From Lenisia limosa (lineage: Eukaryota > Breviatea): 45,535 nt of DNA. Every line of letters starts with the position of its first letter. Position 1 is the stretch's first letter. Shown here in pieces: positions 23,901-34,828 of the stretch. The notes beneath the pieces were generated by a model, which worked only from the letters and a program-made list of their open reading frames with translations, was not told the DNA's origin and did no database searches. Location: the NCBI GenBank assembly GCA_001655205.1, contig LPNZ01005159.1, forward strand, positions 1 through 45,535. Direction: 5' to 3'. The position numbers and the translations under genes are program-made.

Positions 23901-24100
23901 AACCTTGTTTTTTATTTCTCATTTCTATATTATATCATATGTATACAAATTCAAAATATTGAGCTTTTTCATCTTTCTGTTATTAACGTGATGAAGAGCT
24001 TTACCACTGACTATGTAGGGCTCTCCACCAATATAACAACTGGAACACTAAGTACTCCAGTGTCCCAGTGGAGAAGGCTCTCAGTGAGTTGTTGAATTAG
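20984..24100 (+). CDS. Polytopic membrane protein with disordered N-terminus, unidentified
   Basis: Exons: 20984-21267, 21443-21517, 21556-21748, 21843-21903, 21966-22108, 22362-22475, 22572 into gap, 22655-22704, 22798-22891, 23211-23282, 23365-23445, 23555-23610, 23673-23765, 24019-24100 (TAG). About 470 residues. The first 200 are Ser/Pro-rich and soluble. Hydrophobic helices follow: IPNAIIAAVSVIVFWSLLLL continuing into LFFLISVPIIIYLSFV, then SMVLAAVFSIASGPFKWAL, then SQLALAIFFLLMLLATNHIM, then IVITLLFCGRMAILMYSIGM. The C-terminus after SGLGVIMYYLSL is polar and ends VEKALSELLN. Splice phases hold across the whole chain except at the gap 22583-22654. I do not recognise the family; transporter, receptor or organelle protein cannot be separated here. 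Confidence 0.6.
23871..23946 (+). repeat. Short dispersed repeat, copy 2
   Basis: GTGATGTTGTGGACGGCTTC, then GGTCAGATACAACCTTG, then a T-rich run, matches 9215-9280 (GTGATGTGGACTGCTTCGG..CAGACACAACCTTG). Both copies lie inside introns of plus-strand genes. Confidence 0.6.
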
Positions 24101-24306
24101 GTTAGGTTTCTTTTTTGATATCCGGTAATATACAGTTTTTTTTAGGAAATTATATTGCAATAATAGTCATGAAAAATAACCTTGTTTATACTTATAACCA
24201 CTCAGTCATACATAACAAAACCAAATTTTACTTTCAGGGGAAAACAAGGACCATTAATTACCATGTTCAAGTTAGACAGCAAGTGGTCCACTTGACTGTT
24301 GAAGAA
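24101..24306. other. Convergent spacer, membrane protein / PGS1
   Basis: A 206-bp tail-to-tail gap. A reading frame of about 67 codons spans it on the plus strand, but it has no splice context or family resemblance and partly overlaps the PGS1 end. Confidence 0.5.
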
Positions 24307-27300
24307 TCACACCATTGACTTGATAAAAGGGGTTGTGATGAAGGCGATGATACGTTGTATTATTGTAAGGGGCTGTGAGACCCTTGAAGTGTCTTTGAGA
24401 AGGGAGTCATATTCCTGGTTCATCAAAAGTAGAACACCACGTTGACATGGAAAATTATCAGATTGCATTGTGTTGTCTTTGCTCTCTCAAATCCCACCAA
24501 CCTCTTTAAACATGAGCTTCACTTTGGGGTTAGACGTCAACACTGCGAAGTCCAACTCAATGTCTCGGGAAGTGCTTCGTTCTCCTTAACTGTAAGTCCA
24601 AAAACATGCAATGTAAACTGAGAAATTCCCTGCTTTCCACATTATAATAAAAAAAAGCTATCGAAAAGGACCGAAAAACATCGAAATTAATCAAGACATT
24701 CACGATGAGGGTCGTCCCAAGGTAAGAGTGCATACCGTAGTTTGAACTCCCGATGATGAAGGCGGAAGTTCTATTCTTACGCTCTTCTGCCCAAATACCC
24801 TTACAGTGAAAACTCCTGATGAATAAGAGCAAACAAAAGTTGTGTTTGTGAAGACAAATATTCAATGTAGAAGGAAATCTCCTTATTAATAATAATAATA
24901 TTGCATCCCACCCATACAATTTCCATCAGAATCCCCATACCAATCCTTCTTATGCCAAGAGTTGACACTCTTTGCCTTGAGTACATCCACAGCTTTTCTT
25001 AGAATGCCATCATGCACATAAGGAACAAGCCCCAGAAGATGAGGGGCAGTGAAAAATCCATGGCTCTAGAATTTGTTATGAACATGGATGCGGTTCAAGA
25101 CAAGAAATACGATTTGGAAACCTATTAAAACTGCCATTTTGCTTTTCAAATCACAGAAAAGCAAAAGGTATTCAATATTCCTTTTACAATCTATTCGTAA
25201 TATAAAAACCCACTTTGATACTAGGCGCCAAGAAATCAAGGCGCCCACACCCTAGGGTCTTGAGAGAGGCAACGAATGACTTGGGGAAACTGCAGTAGGC
25301 CGAAGAAATCTAAAGATAATTGCCCCATTTCATATCTTTCACAAAACCACAATTCAGCTTACCTTCAGATCCACAGTCGAGGAACACACCATCGTAGAAA
25401 TAAAGGATGACGATCGAGAAACTCCAAATCCTGGAACTAAAGAATAAAAGAAGTCGGCAAAAGGAAAGGCAATGGTTTTAAAAAGTATACCTTGGAGAAG
25501 AGGGGCAATGATGGTGTCAGAAGTGACGTCGGTAGGATATTGATTCACCAAAGCGTGAATCGAATTTGAAGAACTAGCAGAATCTAGCAAAAGTGTTAAT
25601 ACAAGGATTTTTTATTTGATTATTATTCAAAAACTATGATAAATAAGACTAATACGGATGAAGAACTGTTTCAAAAATACGAGTCATAATTGACAACGAA
25701 CCTGTATTTGGAACGTCAAGCTGTCCGGCTTCTAAGAGGGTGTACGAAATGGGTTTGACGGCAATGGCCTAAAGATTCAGGAAATTAGGTCTGGTACATG
25801 ACTCTCCACCACTCGTGAGGAATGCCTACCAAATCTTCCATCCAATTTGCCAATTCAGGACAATTTGAGATTGACAAATAGCGATCTATTCGATCGGTGA
25901 AGTATGACGTAGCCAGGTTTGCTCTGAAACTGGTGACATATGACACTACAAATTCAGTTTCTAAGCAGAGGGTATTTAAAAGTTGCTCTATCCCTGTAAT
26001 CATCAGTAATCCTGAGCCTACCCTGTGACAAGAACATCGTCATCAGACACAATGCCCTTGACATGCCACACTGTTTCTAACTCCCCAAGTCGGCCGGAAA
26101 TAATGGGCCAAAAGAGCGACCGCAAGAAGGGTGATGATGGTGCCGGCGGCAACACAAATTGAACCTGCGACATAAGATGTTAACCCATATGATATGATAT
26201 CCACGAGTGATATGATCTATATGACCGAATTTCGAGTCGAAATGATGAACGAAGATAACATGAGGGTTCATCCCGAGTGTATCAGGGTATCATTGACACT
26301 TGTCGGCAATTACCATCCGAGTGGATATGAGGTGTCATATCAATGCGTGGAAAAAGATAGTGTGATAATAACTCAAAAAGTGATGTGATAAACTGAGACA
26401 GCTCACCCTCTTCAGTTCAAATCAAGGACTCGAACAAATAGCAAATAAGGAACACTCACTTTAAGTCTTTCTCCGTGACGGTCTTTGAGTGGTGCCAAAA
26501 GAGAGTATGCAGATGTAACCTTTGATTTATTCGGTAATTGGGGGCAAAACTTGTCAATAATACGATGGTACCTGTTTTGTGAAATTTGAACTTGTGAATA
26601 GCGCAGAAATATTTGAGTAAAATACTAGTAGCATCTAACGAACCAAAAGGTTTTACTCGGACGAGCAAGAACTCCAGAACTTCCCCGGGTGCCTCTTCTA
26701 GCGTCAAGCATAATGGTAGCTTCCAAGTCAGGCCGTGTTGTGAGAGCTGTGTCAATATGCTGGACCTAACTGTGTTAACAAAGTTTATCAACAAAATAAA
26801 AAAGACAAACTGTCATAGGAATACCAATTACATTCTCATCTTTTTATTGTTCAACATTTTATCAAATTTCAAAACAAAACGTGTATTCCCTGTGCCTATA
26901 GTAGCAGCTTTTATAATACTTCTACATTATGAAGGTATTGATAAATTTCGGTTCTATTTGTACTTTTTTTTTTTGATATGGTATTCTACTTCTGATTTAG
27001 GATACTGAGTTTTTATTTTAATCGCCAGGAGTCTTCCACTATATTTAAATATCATGCCCCACAAACTAATTTGACTTCCTCATGCTCAGCAAGGTAAAGT
27101 GCCGATATCACGAGTCGATTTCTGCATTGTCATAAGTGACATTTATGAGAACAGGTTTTTACTCAATGGAAGATATTTCAAGAAAACAACAACCAATAAT
27201 GTATACTTACAAACTTTATCAATGCAACAAAAACTTACTTTGCCGTTGCTATCATCCGAAGAACTTGGGTGCAAAACTCTGATGGTGCCCCCAATAACTG

Positions 27301-27439
27301 GAGCTAAAGAGGATTGTTAGATCAAATTTAGGGGGAGGGAAGCTGGCTAAGATGAAATGGGTGAATAAAATATTGGTTTCTATCATACTTGAGCATTGTG
27401 AACGGCAAAGCCTTTGAGGGAGCGAGCTAGGAGATCCAT
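24307..27439 (-). CDS. PGS1: Phosphatidylglycerophosphate synthase, PLD-superfamily (PGS1 type)
   Basis: Fifteen exons, 415 residues: 27439-27389, 27303-27239, 27121-27067, 26765-26673, 26519-26460, 26164-26022, 25923-25830, 25768-25702, 25583-25491, 25436-25363, 25309-25251, 25063-24941, 24815-24736, 24584-24502, 24414-24307. It joins CDP-diacylglycerol and glycerol-3-phosphate, the committed step to mitochondrial cardiolipin. Motifs in order: LQLLGAPSEFCTQVLRMI, VISALYLAEHEEVKL, DARRGTRGSSG with SAYSLLAPL, the first H-x-K-x4-D motif HVKGIVSDDDVLVTGANLA, SYFTDRIDRYL, and the second motif SFHCKGIWA followed by IIGSSNYG. The C-terminus ITTPFIKSMV fits the family end. The exon ending at 26673 uses a weak GTTCTT donor chosen for frame. 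No obvious presequence is visible. Confidence 0.94.
26194..26390 (+). repeat. About 195-bp dispersed repeat, copy 2 (PGS1 intron)
   Basis: Partner of 13402-13595, same orientation, inside the PGS1 intron 26165-26459. The ends carry a short inverted motif, ATATCCAC near 26198 and GTGGATAT near 26324, which hints at a MITE-like or structured element. Confidence 0.65.
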
Positions 27440-27701
27440 TGAGAGAGGAATCAAGGAAAGCTAGCGCAACTTATACGCTCGAACACATATAAAAGTTCGT
27501 TACTGGATATTAGATTTGGCTTCTAATCCACTAACACCTCTCCCCCTTGCTCTCCCCNNNNNNNNNNNNNNNNNNNNNNNNNNNNNNNNNNNNNNNNNNN
27601 NNNNNNNNNNNNNNNNNNGGGACAAATGCTTCACTCAGAAGGACTAGTAACAAATCTTTTGATACATAGTAATAAATTGCATCTAATAAACTTATTTTAC
27701 C
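27440..27701. promoter_or_regulatory. Divergent spacer, PGS1 / triterpene cyclase
   Basis: A 262-bp head-to-head region, of which 27558-27618 is N. Shared promoter is inferred from position only. Confidence 0.45.
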
Positions 27702-30700
27702 ATGTGGGAGCCTCGTCCTGATGAATACACATTTAGTGAACCTGACTCGATTCCTTCTACAAAGGAAATGAAAAATATTTTCAATGAAATGACTGATAAA
27801 CTCATTAATACACAAGAAGACAATGGATCTTGGAGGTAAGGTGACTTTCTTTCAACTTTGAAAGAGCTTATATTTCACTTACATTCTTTAGATATCTGCT
27901 AGAGGGATCTGCTATTGCTGAATCATACTTATTACTTGCTTGTGCCTTGTTTCCAGACTATGTTCCGGATTCGTCCTTGATCACCAAAATACTTGAAGCG
28001 CTCCAAACGATGCAGGTCTGTTTTTCCTTCATCAATTATATAACAGAATCGAAATGATTATAACTGATGGATGAATGCACGTTAACTCTTATCCTGCACA
28101 GCAAAGTGATGGTGGCTACGCCCTTTACCCGACAGCTACCTCGGATTACTCCACATCCCTCGAGGTAGATCATAATGTTACAACTTACTTCAGAAAATCA
28201 AATTGAATAATATTATAATTATTAAATAATAAGAAATTAAAATTAATCTAATTATCAACACTTTGGACATTTGGACGAAATGTAACGGAATAAATTGTTA
28301 TTGTAACGATTTTCTTGACCTCCTGAGGTGTACATTGCCTTCCGAGTATCCGGGCTGAAAACCGACCATCCAAGTGTTCTTCGTCTTCTCGACTTCCTGA
28401 CTATGGCCAGAGACTCAAAACAGGCTCGGTGGGAGCAAAACCAAGACCCATGTAAATTGAAATTCATGAATCATAAAAGCCTCTTAATTGTGATCCCTTT
28501 TATTCTGTATTTTTTATTCTTTTAGGCTAACAAACCTTACCCGCTTGGCACTAGCCACTCTCGGTATTATGTCTTGGAGTGACATTCCCATTCCTCTCCC
28601 TGAACTGGTTTTGTTACCCACGCCGGTTCCGCTCTCTCTCTACTCTTTTGCGGCCTTCACAAGAGCTCACTTGTAGGCAAGATTGGAGTGTATTAGAAAA
28701 CAAAACATTGTTCATCCATTCAGGGTACCATTTATGGTTGTCGCACATTATAAACCAAAACCTGCTGTAAGCTAAATGGAATATTGAAATTGTTCAAAGT
28801 TCAATCTCAAAGTTCTTTTCATATCTCCAGTTTCCATACTTGATTGATGAAGTCAAACCGTTCATCACAGAGGATATGAAGACTCTTACTGCCGGCCTGC
28901 CCTTCAGAATGTTGTACAAATCGGGGACTCTTCCGCTTTGGGCTATTGGTGAGTTGGAATTGGCCATGTTTAACATATAAATTAAGGAAAATCAGCTGTG
29001 AGGACCAAAGCACTGGATTTCTGTCGACAATACATCCTACAGGTTGGTAAAACGCCCATTCCTACTTCTCTTTTTCAGTACGGTGTTCTCCTGAGTTATC
29101 AATACTATTTTGTCGTTATTTTATGCCAAAATAACAGTTTAGCGTCTTGAAAGTGACCACAGTATTGGGTCGTATATCTTGTCAACAATTTACGCGATGA
29201 TTGGTCTCAACGAAATGGGTCATGAGGTCAGAAGTAGCGTCCTGTTTTTGTATTATTTACATATTTTTTCGAGAATTACGGATCAGGAAGATCGAGTGTT
29301 ATTGCCCCGAATGCTTGAAGGAATGATCTCATGGACAATGGAACACAACGGACAAACCAGAATGCAAGTTGGTTCACGTTATCTGGGAACTTTTATGTCA
29401 AATGTGACTTCTAAGGTATGTACATCAACCCTCTGGGATACTGCCCTCAACTCAGTACTTCTTCGACAATTGGGTATGGACCACTCCAGTGAAACACTCA
29501 AAAAATCTGTGGAATACCTCATGGCAAGACAATGTTCAGTATGTGTTTCGTATTTTGTCCTCGTCACAAAATTCAGCTTCGAGAACTCAAGACAATTACG
29601 CCCAACATGTCGGGTGCTGCTTGGGGATTCATGGATGTTAACAAGTACTACCCCGATGTTGACGATACCATCTCCGTTCTCGAGACCATCCGAGGTAAGA
29701 GAACGATGTCTGCTGGGATTACCACAAATAGGTCACAATGATGGTCTCTTCAAGCGCGGTCTGTCATGGATTCTTCAAATGCAAAATGCTGATGGCGGGT
29801 ACGCGGCGTTTGACGTCAACTGCGACTCAAAAGTAGGCGTTATTTATAAAACAAATGGCACTGTGAATCAAAGGAGTATGACAGTCCAGCTTGTGGAGTC
29901 AATTCCGTTCAACGATGTGATAAGGTCAATGACGGACCCCAGTGTTCCGGATATGACAGCCCGCGCATCACGTTTCCTTCTTCATGAGATGTTTGCAGCT
30001 GGTATTTATTGCTAAACGCATCAATTGCATCAATTGCATCAATTGTATGACTTTTGTAGTGTCGACAAGCGAGAGACCTTGGACAGTCCAACAGGTGTTG
30101 CTGTAAAGAAAGCCCTAAAATGGCTTGTGAACGAGCAGCGAGAAGATGGAAGGTGAGTCATATTGAAACATTGGCTCTTAATGTCCAGCTGGTTTGGCAG
30201 ATGGGGCATCTGCTTTATCTTTGGAACCTGGAGCGCCCTGTGTGCACTGGCTGAAACTGGCGTCAAGGAAAACACCGCTGAAATGTGAGATAAAGAGTTA
30301 TTGTCTTGACCGTCCAGTCCTGAAACAAACGCAAGCAGTGCGTTAGCTCCTCCAAATGCCAACGACGCGGTAACCAAAGGAGCAGCATTCCTTAGGGACA
30401 CTCAGAACCCTGATGGAGGATGGGGGGAGGCTTGTTTAGTAGGCTCAAAGCTCAGGGCATTCCACTCCAAAAATAGTCGTAATGAGCAATAATGGGATAC
30501 TGACCATACAGTCCGACCAAGTGACCCGCTTTGTGCCGCGCCGGACTAGTCAGCCTTCAACCTCAGCCTGGGCCCTTGAGGCCCTTGTCATGGTGTCACG
30601 TGACCCTCTCAACGGTACGTGGTATTGCTTTTCGCAGCTGTTCATTGTATCAGACCCTGCAATTCAGAAGGGTCTGGCGTACCTACTGAAGAACTACGAT

Positions 30701-30874
30701 CATGGATGGAAGGACACATATCCAACCATGAGTGGATTTGCTGGGGTAAGTTCAACGTTAACAATTCTGACCACCCAGAAATTATACCTTCTCTATCACA
30801 ATTATGCTGATTTATGGCCAACCACTACACTTTTGCGCTATGTCAATCACCCAATGGTGAAAGCGCAACTCTAA
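27702..30874 (+). CDS. Squalene-hopene / squalene-tetrahymanol type cyclase
   Basis: Twenty exons, 660 residues: 27702-27835, 27892-28015, 28102-28164, 28328-28428, 28526-28672, 28724-28766, 28831-28948, 28996-29042, 29143-29226, 29287-29367, 29416-29538, 29577-29694, 29732-29832, 29890-30001, 30074-30152, 30189-30284, 30318-30438, 30512-30614, 30654-30745, 30779-30874 (TAA). It cyclises squalene to a pentacyclic triterpenoid at a membrane. The catalytic acid motif DXDD is plain in NKYYPDVDDTISV; oxidosqualene cyclases have DCTAE instead. QW repeats include QSDGGYALY, QNADGGYAAFD, QREDGSWFGRW (across an intron) and QNPDGGWGEAC. LPLWAI, STLWDTALN, IPFNDVIRSMTDPS and GTWSALCALAETG also match the squalene-hopene cyclase family. 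Product (hopene, diplopterol or tetrahymanol) cannot be read from sequence. The acceptor at 30074 is weak. Confidence 0.95.
30018..30044. repeat. 9-bp tandem repeat (GCATCAATT)x3
   Basis: Three perfect copies of GCATCAATT in the cyclase intron 30002-30073, just before the exon with the weakest acceptor. Confidence 0.85.
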
Positions 30875-31122
30875 TTCATGCACATCATCCATCATGTTTT
30901 TTCTTTCATCATGTTATTTTGATAGTTTCTGATTTTACAATATATCCTCGAATTCCAGTCCACTCACCCGTATGGCCTGCCTATTGATACTAAAATACAA
31001 TAAATACATTAACCAAGATCAGGGTCTACTACCGACTGCCCGCTAATCACTCTGAAAAGTCAGCTTCCTTTACTCCCATCGAAACTATAATCAAGAGTCT
31101 CTCTCAGACCCCACCCCACTCC
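30875..31122. other. Convergent spacer, cyclase / IFT46
   Basis: A 248-bp tail-to-tail gap with AATACAATAAATAC near 30990. No gene seen. Confidence 0.5.
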
Positions 31123-34100
31123 CTACAAATCTGGGGAATCAACTTCATCCTCATCCTCCATTTGCCCGAATTGCCCTGACTTCAGCTCAGAGTATAGGGA
31201 AAAGAGCCTACATCAGTATTAACTGGGTTGAAACAGTTTGATTGAAATAGTCCCCTCTCCTACAAATGAAGTGGGTGAATTCGTTCCCCTCCATAGACAG
31301 GAATATCTGTGAGCGCTAATGCAACATCCGCATATTGCTCCGTGGTCAGGCTGATGTCACTAGAAATGTCAAAAATGATGAAGACAGAGCACTTCAATCT
31401 TAGATTAGATAATGTTTACTTCTACACTTGTATCAATACCTGGGAGGTGGGAACTCCAACTCGTCTAAGGCAGCCTCGAAGTCTTCAGGCCACACTTGCA
31501 TCCTATCAGGATTAGTTATGTGGTTATTATTCGAAAAAAACTTCACTTTAAACCCAAAAAAAAAAAAAAAAAAAAAAANNNNNNNNNNNNNNNNNNNNNN
31601 NNNNNNNNNNNNNNNNNNNNNNNNNNNNNTAGAGGATTGACGGTTCAAAAAGTAGAAGTAAAGGCATTTGGTCAAAAAGAATGAACATCTCGATTTAGTC
31701 AATAATATCATATGCACATATGATACCGCTTACAGTTGCTCAATATCTGGCATGTTTTTACGGTACTGCACTTGAGGAGGAGGGTTGTTCCGGTGTAAGT
31801 CCTAACAAATTAGAAACAAAGCTCAATATCCGCTAATTGGAAGGTAAAGAAGCCGGAGTCACCTGGATGCTTTGGATCCAGCCTGTGACCAGCGACGGGT
31901 TTGCCTCGGGGTCCTGAATGGATCGAATGGCCACGTCGCCGACTGGAACATGTTTGGATGCAGCTCGGAGCTGAAGTTCAAGAACTAAAGGGTCAGCAAC
32001 CAAATTACACCACTTCTTCACATGCAAAAACTATCACGTAAAAAACGCTACACCAAGCCACAGACTAGAAGGGTCACTTGACGCAAGCGAAGGCTCATCC
32101 ACACGCACTAAACCCGAGCCGTCTTCCTTTCCGTCCGGTCGCGGTATCTACGAGTCAAATAATACCACAAAGAAAAGACAAAAAATTGATGAAAGCCTGA
32201 AACTTCATATCACTGTTATTAAGGCGGCTATTAGAGGTTCCCTCCAACTCAAGCCAAACACGTGTACCTTAAGGAAACCGTCACATTCGCCGACAGCAGG
32301 GATGTATTCGGGAATGAATGGTCGTTGTCGGATCTCAATTGAAACGCTCTGGGGCTGATACCGACCAATGTGCATAAAAAGGTCTCGGACCTATCCAGGA
32401 TTAAATCTGAGATTGGCAAGGCGACAATCTTCAAGTGGGCTTCACTGCGGTCCCGAAAAGACCGGTAAAATACCAATAGTTATTGAGGATTTATCGAGAA
32501 TTCAGTCTTTTTTTGTAACCAAATGAGCCCTAGTTGTATGTAGTAGTAATATATCATATAACACATTGAACAATGATATAAAATACATTCAATCCCAACT
32601 TTTTATGCTTTCCATATCCAGTGTAACCTACCTCTTCGTCAACATTCAGCGCTTCATACTCCTCAGCTTTATATCCACTGAACTATGAACAAAGCTTGTG
32701 GAAAGAAAAGATTTCATGGATTATAAACTATAATATTCAAAAGGGTAAATGATCAACAACCAAAAGAGTGAACTCCTTGACCAAATACAAAAGGAAAAAA
32801 CGGAATTGTAGGAAAATCACTCGCACTCGCCGGAAAAGCGCAGTGTTTTTCCGGGGAAACACTCAAGATCCATTCAAAATTAGACAAATTAGACAATCTA
32901 TCTAACTCCAGATCAAAGAAAGAAAGTCAGAAACTAAATTTAAATACACATTATTAACTAATGAAACTATAATTTAAATACACATTATTAGCTAAAAGAA
33001 TACACATAAAGAAAATGACTGATCATCAAAAAAGTAGAGATCCCTGGATGAATGGTGGTTGGTCAAAGAATATTTTGAATGGAAGGTGGAAGGGGACTTG
33101 CTCCTCCCAAAGAGCACTTTCCCTTTTTGCTGCCCTCTTAAATTATTTTTCCTGAGTTGTTTCCAACCGAAAATGTTTCGGGTTTTTTACGTAGCCTACC
33201 CTGGTTTCACCGGGGAGTGGTCCATCTGATCTAATTGATCATAGTTGTTTCCAGCAGCCTAAGTAGTCAGTAACACTGGAGGGGATTGGATGATGGAATA
33301 CAGCCCGCATTTTCTCACCAAAAAGGTGTGTTCAGGATCTTCAATATCCTCACTATCAACCACCATTGGTCCTGAGGGAGCAGGGGGAATTTCACCTAAA
33401 AAATAAAAAACAATCGCGAGACGCTGAGAACCATAACAACACATCTGGTCGTTTGGAACGTCATAATTAAAACAAATTTAGCAATAACAAACATCAAGAC
33501 AAGGTTATGATGAAAAAGGTAACTCCACCCACTTCCATATTCGCGCATCATTGTGTCTTCACCTGTTTTAATAAGAGTGAGCTATGGTAAAGAAAATGAT
33601 AAAAAAAAAAAAAAAACTGAGCAATGCCCACCTCCATAATCCCTAAGCATAGCATCCTCATCGGAAGTGTTGTGATGATCTTCATGAGCTGAACTGTATT
33701 AACAGGCATCGACAACGACGCTCAAACAATATAATCGAACAACTAAGGAAGATAACCCATACAAACCCATTCCTGGGGGGCTGTCCTGGCCGACTTCACT
33801 GGAAAGGCCCTCATCTCCTGGGTGTGTGACATATAAAATAAACACACCATTTATTTTTTTGATATGAGCATCGAGAAGTGAGTATTTCTTTTTTGATATG
33901 AGCATCGAGAAGTGAGTATTTCTTTTTGATATGAGCATCGAGAAGTGAGTATTTCTTTTTGATATGAGCATCGAGAAGTGAACATTATCATGAACAACAA
34001 AGCTTGCCATTCCTAACCACCTACTCTGAGGGGCGATATCACTGTCGTCGTGTCCTGAAGATTCTGAAGAGGAAACGTCAATTGCTTCGTCAAAAGGCTG

Positions 34101-34240
34101 ATCTTTCACAAGCTGAGACTAAAAGTGGGGAAAAGATAAGAGAAGGAGAGAAAGGATGTCAACTGTACCTCTCTGAGCCCTGCATTGTTTCCGTAAGGCT
34201 GGTTTGAACCACCTCCGAAATCAAATTCGTCGTCACTCAT
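31123..34240 (-). CDS. IFT46: Intraflagellar transport protein IFT46
   Basis: Fourteen exons, phases consistent, 358 residues: 34240-34169, 34112-34025, 33817-33767, 33688-33632, 33562-33533, 33395-33319, 32682-32632, 32390-32268, 32147-32054, 31984-31863, 31801-31734, 31502-31440, 31359-31264, 31207-31123. IFT46 is a core IFT-B subunit that carries cargo along cilia. The N-terminal 125 residues are acidic and disordered, with two related DEDAMLRDYG / EDTMMREYG motifs. The conserved half contains LFMHIGRYQPQ, RPFIPEYIPAVGECDGFL, KIPRPDGKED, VDEPSLASSDPSSLWL, LELQLRAASKH, DLHRNNPPPQVQY, MPDIEQLMQVWPEDFE, LALTDIPVYGGERIHPLHLL and FSLYSELKSGQF. It shows that the organism builds a cilium or flagellum at some stage. 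The gap 31579-31629 lies in an intron. Confidence 0.97.
33861..33980 (+). repeat. 33/34-bp tandem repeat, about 3.6 copies
   Basis: Unit starting GATATGAGCATCGAGAAGTG begins at 33861, 33895, 33928 and 33961; the last copy is partial. It sits in the IFT46 intron 33818-34024, just after exon 2. Copies are nearly identical, so recent expansion is likely. Confidence 0.9.
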
Positions 34241-34828
34241 AGGCCTGTAGGGTTACAGAGAAGATCCAACGCCTAGATTAGGGAAACGGTCTGATTTCTC
34301 ACCATTCAAGTGCTTATATCGTTCTTCTACCAATTATTTTAAAGTAGTAAACTTTGATAGATTAAGTGAGGGTTGACGTTTTGACTTTCTGACACTACTT
34401 TTCTGACTTCGGAGAACTATTTTCCTTATAGAATCGCGCCGACGTGACGTAATTTGGATAACATATCAATAATCACATTATCATGATGGCATATCATCAA
34501 CTGATCATCAATCTTATAACTTAAAACCAAGCGGCTTGAAGAGAGCAAGAGAGACACCTAACAGCCCCCTGTTGCCATGTTGCAGCCTAAGAGGAGGGGG
34601 GGGCATAACTGTTCACCTTCCATCCATCTCAGTTCCATCCCAAAATGAAAGAAAATTCAACATAACAAAAAATACCATGAAAGAAGTCAACAACAATCTA
34701 CACCATGCCTTTGCAACTGTCCACAACTTGGCGTTATGCTCAAAAAAATTTATAATTTAAACTTCATCGGAAGGTCGTGTTTTGTCGTTTAAGGCTAAGT
34801 TATGAGCATAGTATGGCAATGCTACATG
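34241..34828. other. Intergenic region upstream of IFT46
   Basis: Lies between the IFT46 start and the end of the twin CX9C gene. It probably holds the IFT46 promoter and may also hold a missed 3' exon of the CX9C gene. No clear coding exon seen. Confidence 0.4.

Noticed and set aside
26613-27008. 131-codon plus-strand ORF
   Set aside because: Antisense to PGS1 exon 4 and an adjoining AT-rich intron.
27702-30874. Bacterial contamination of the contig
   Set aside because: The cyclase is split by about 19 GT-AG introns and flanked by intron-containing eukaryotic genes.
31553-31578. Poly-A tail of a retroposed gene
   Set aside because: It is a poly-T tract of an IFT46 intron next to a gap; no upstream cDNA-like copy or target duplication seen.
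33861-33980. CRISPR-like array
   Set aside because: The repeats are contiguous with no unique spacers and lie in a eukaryotic intron.
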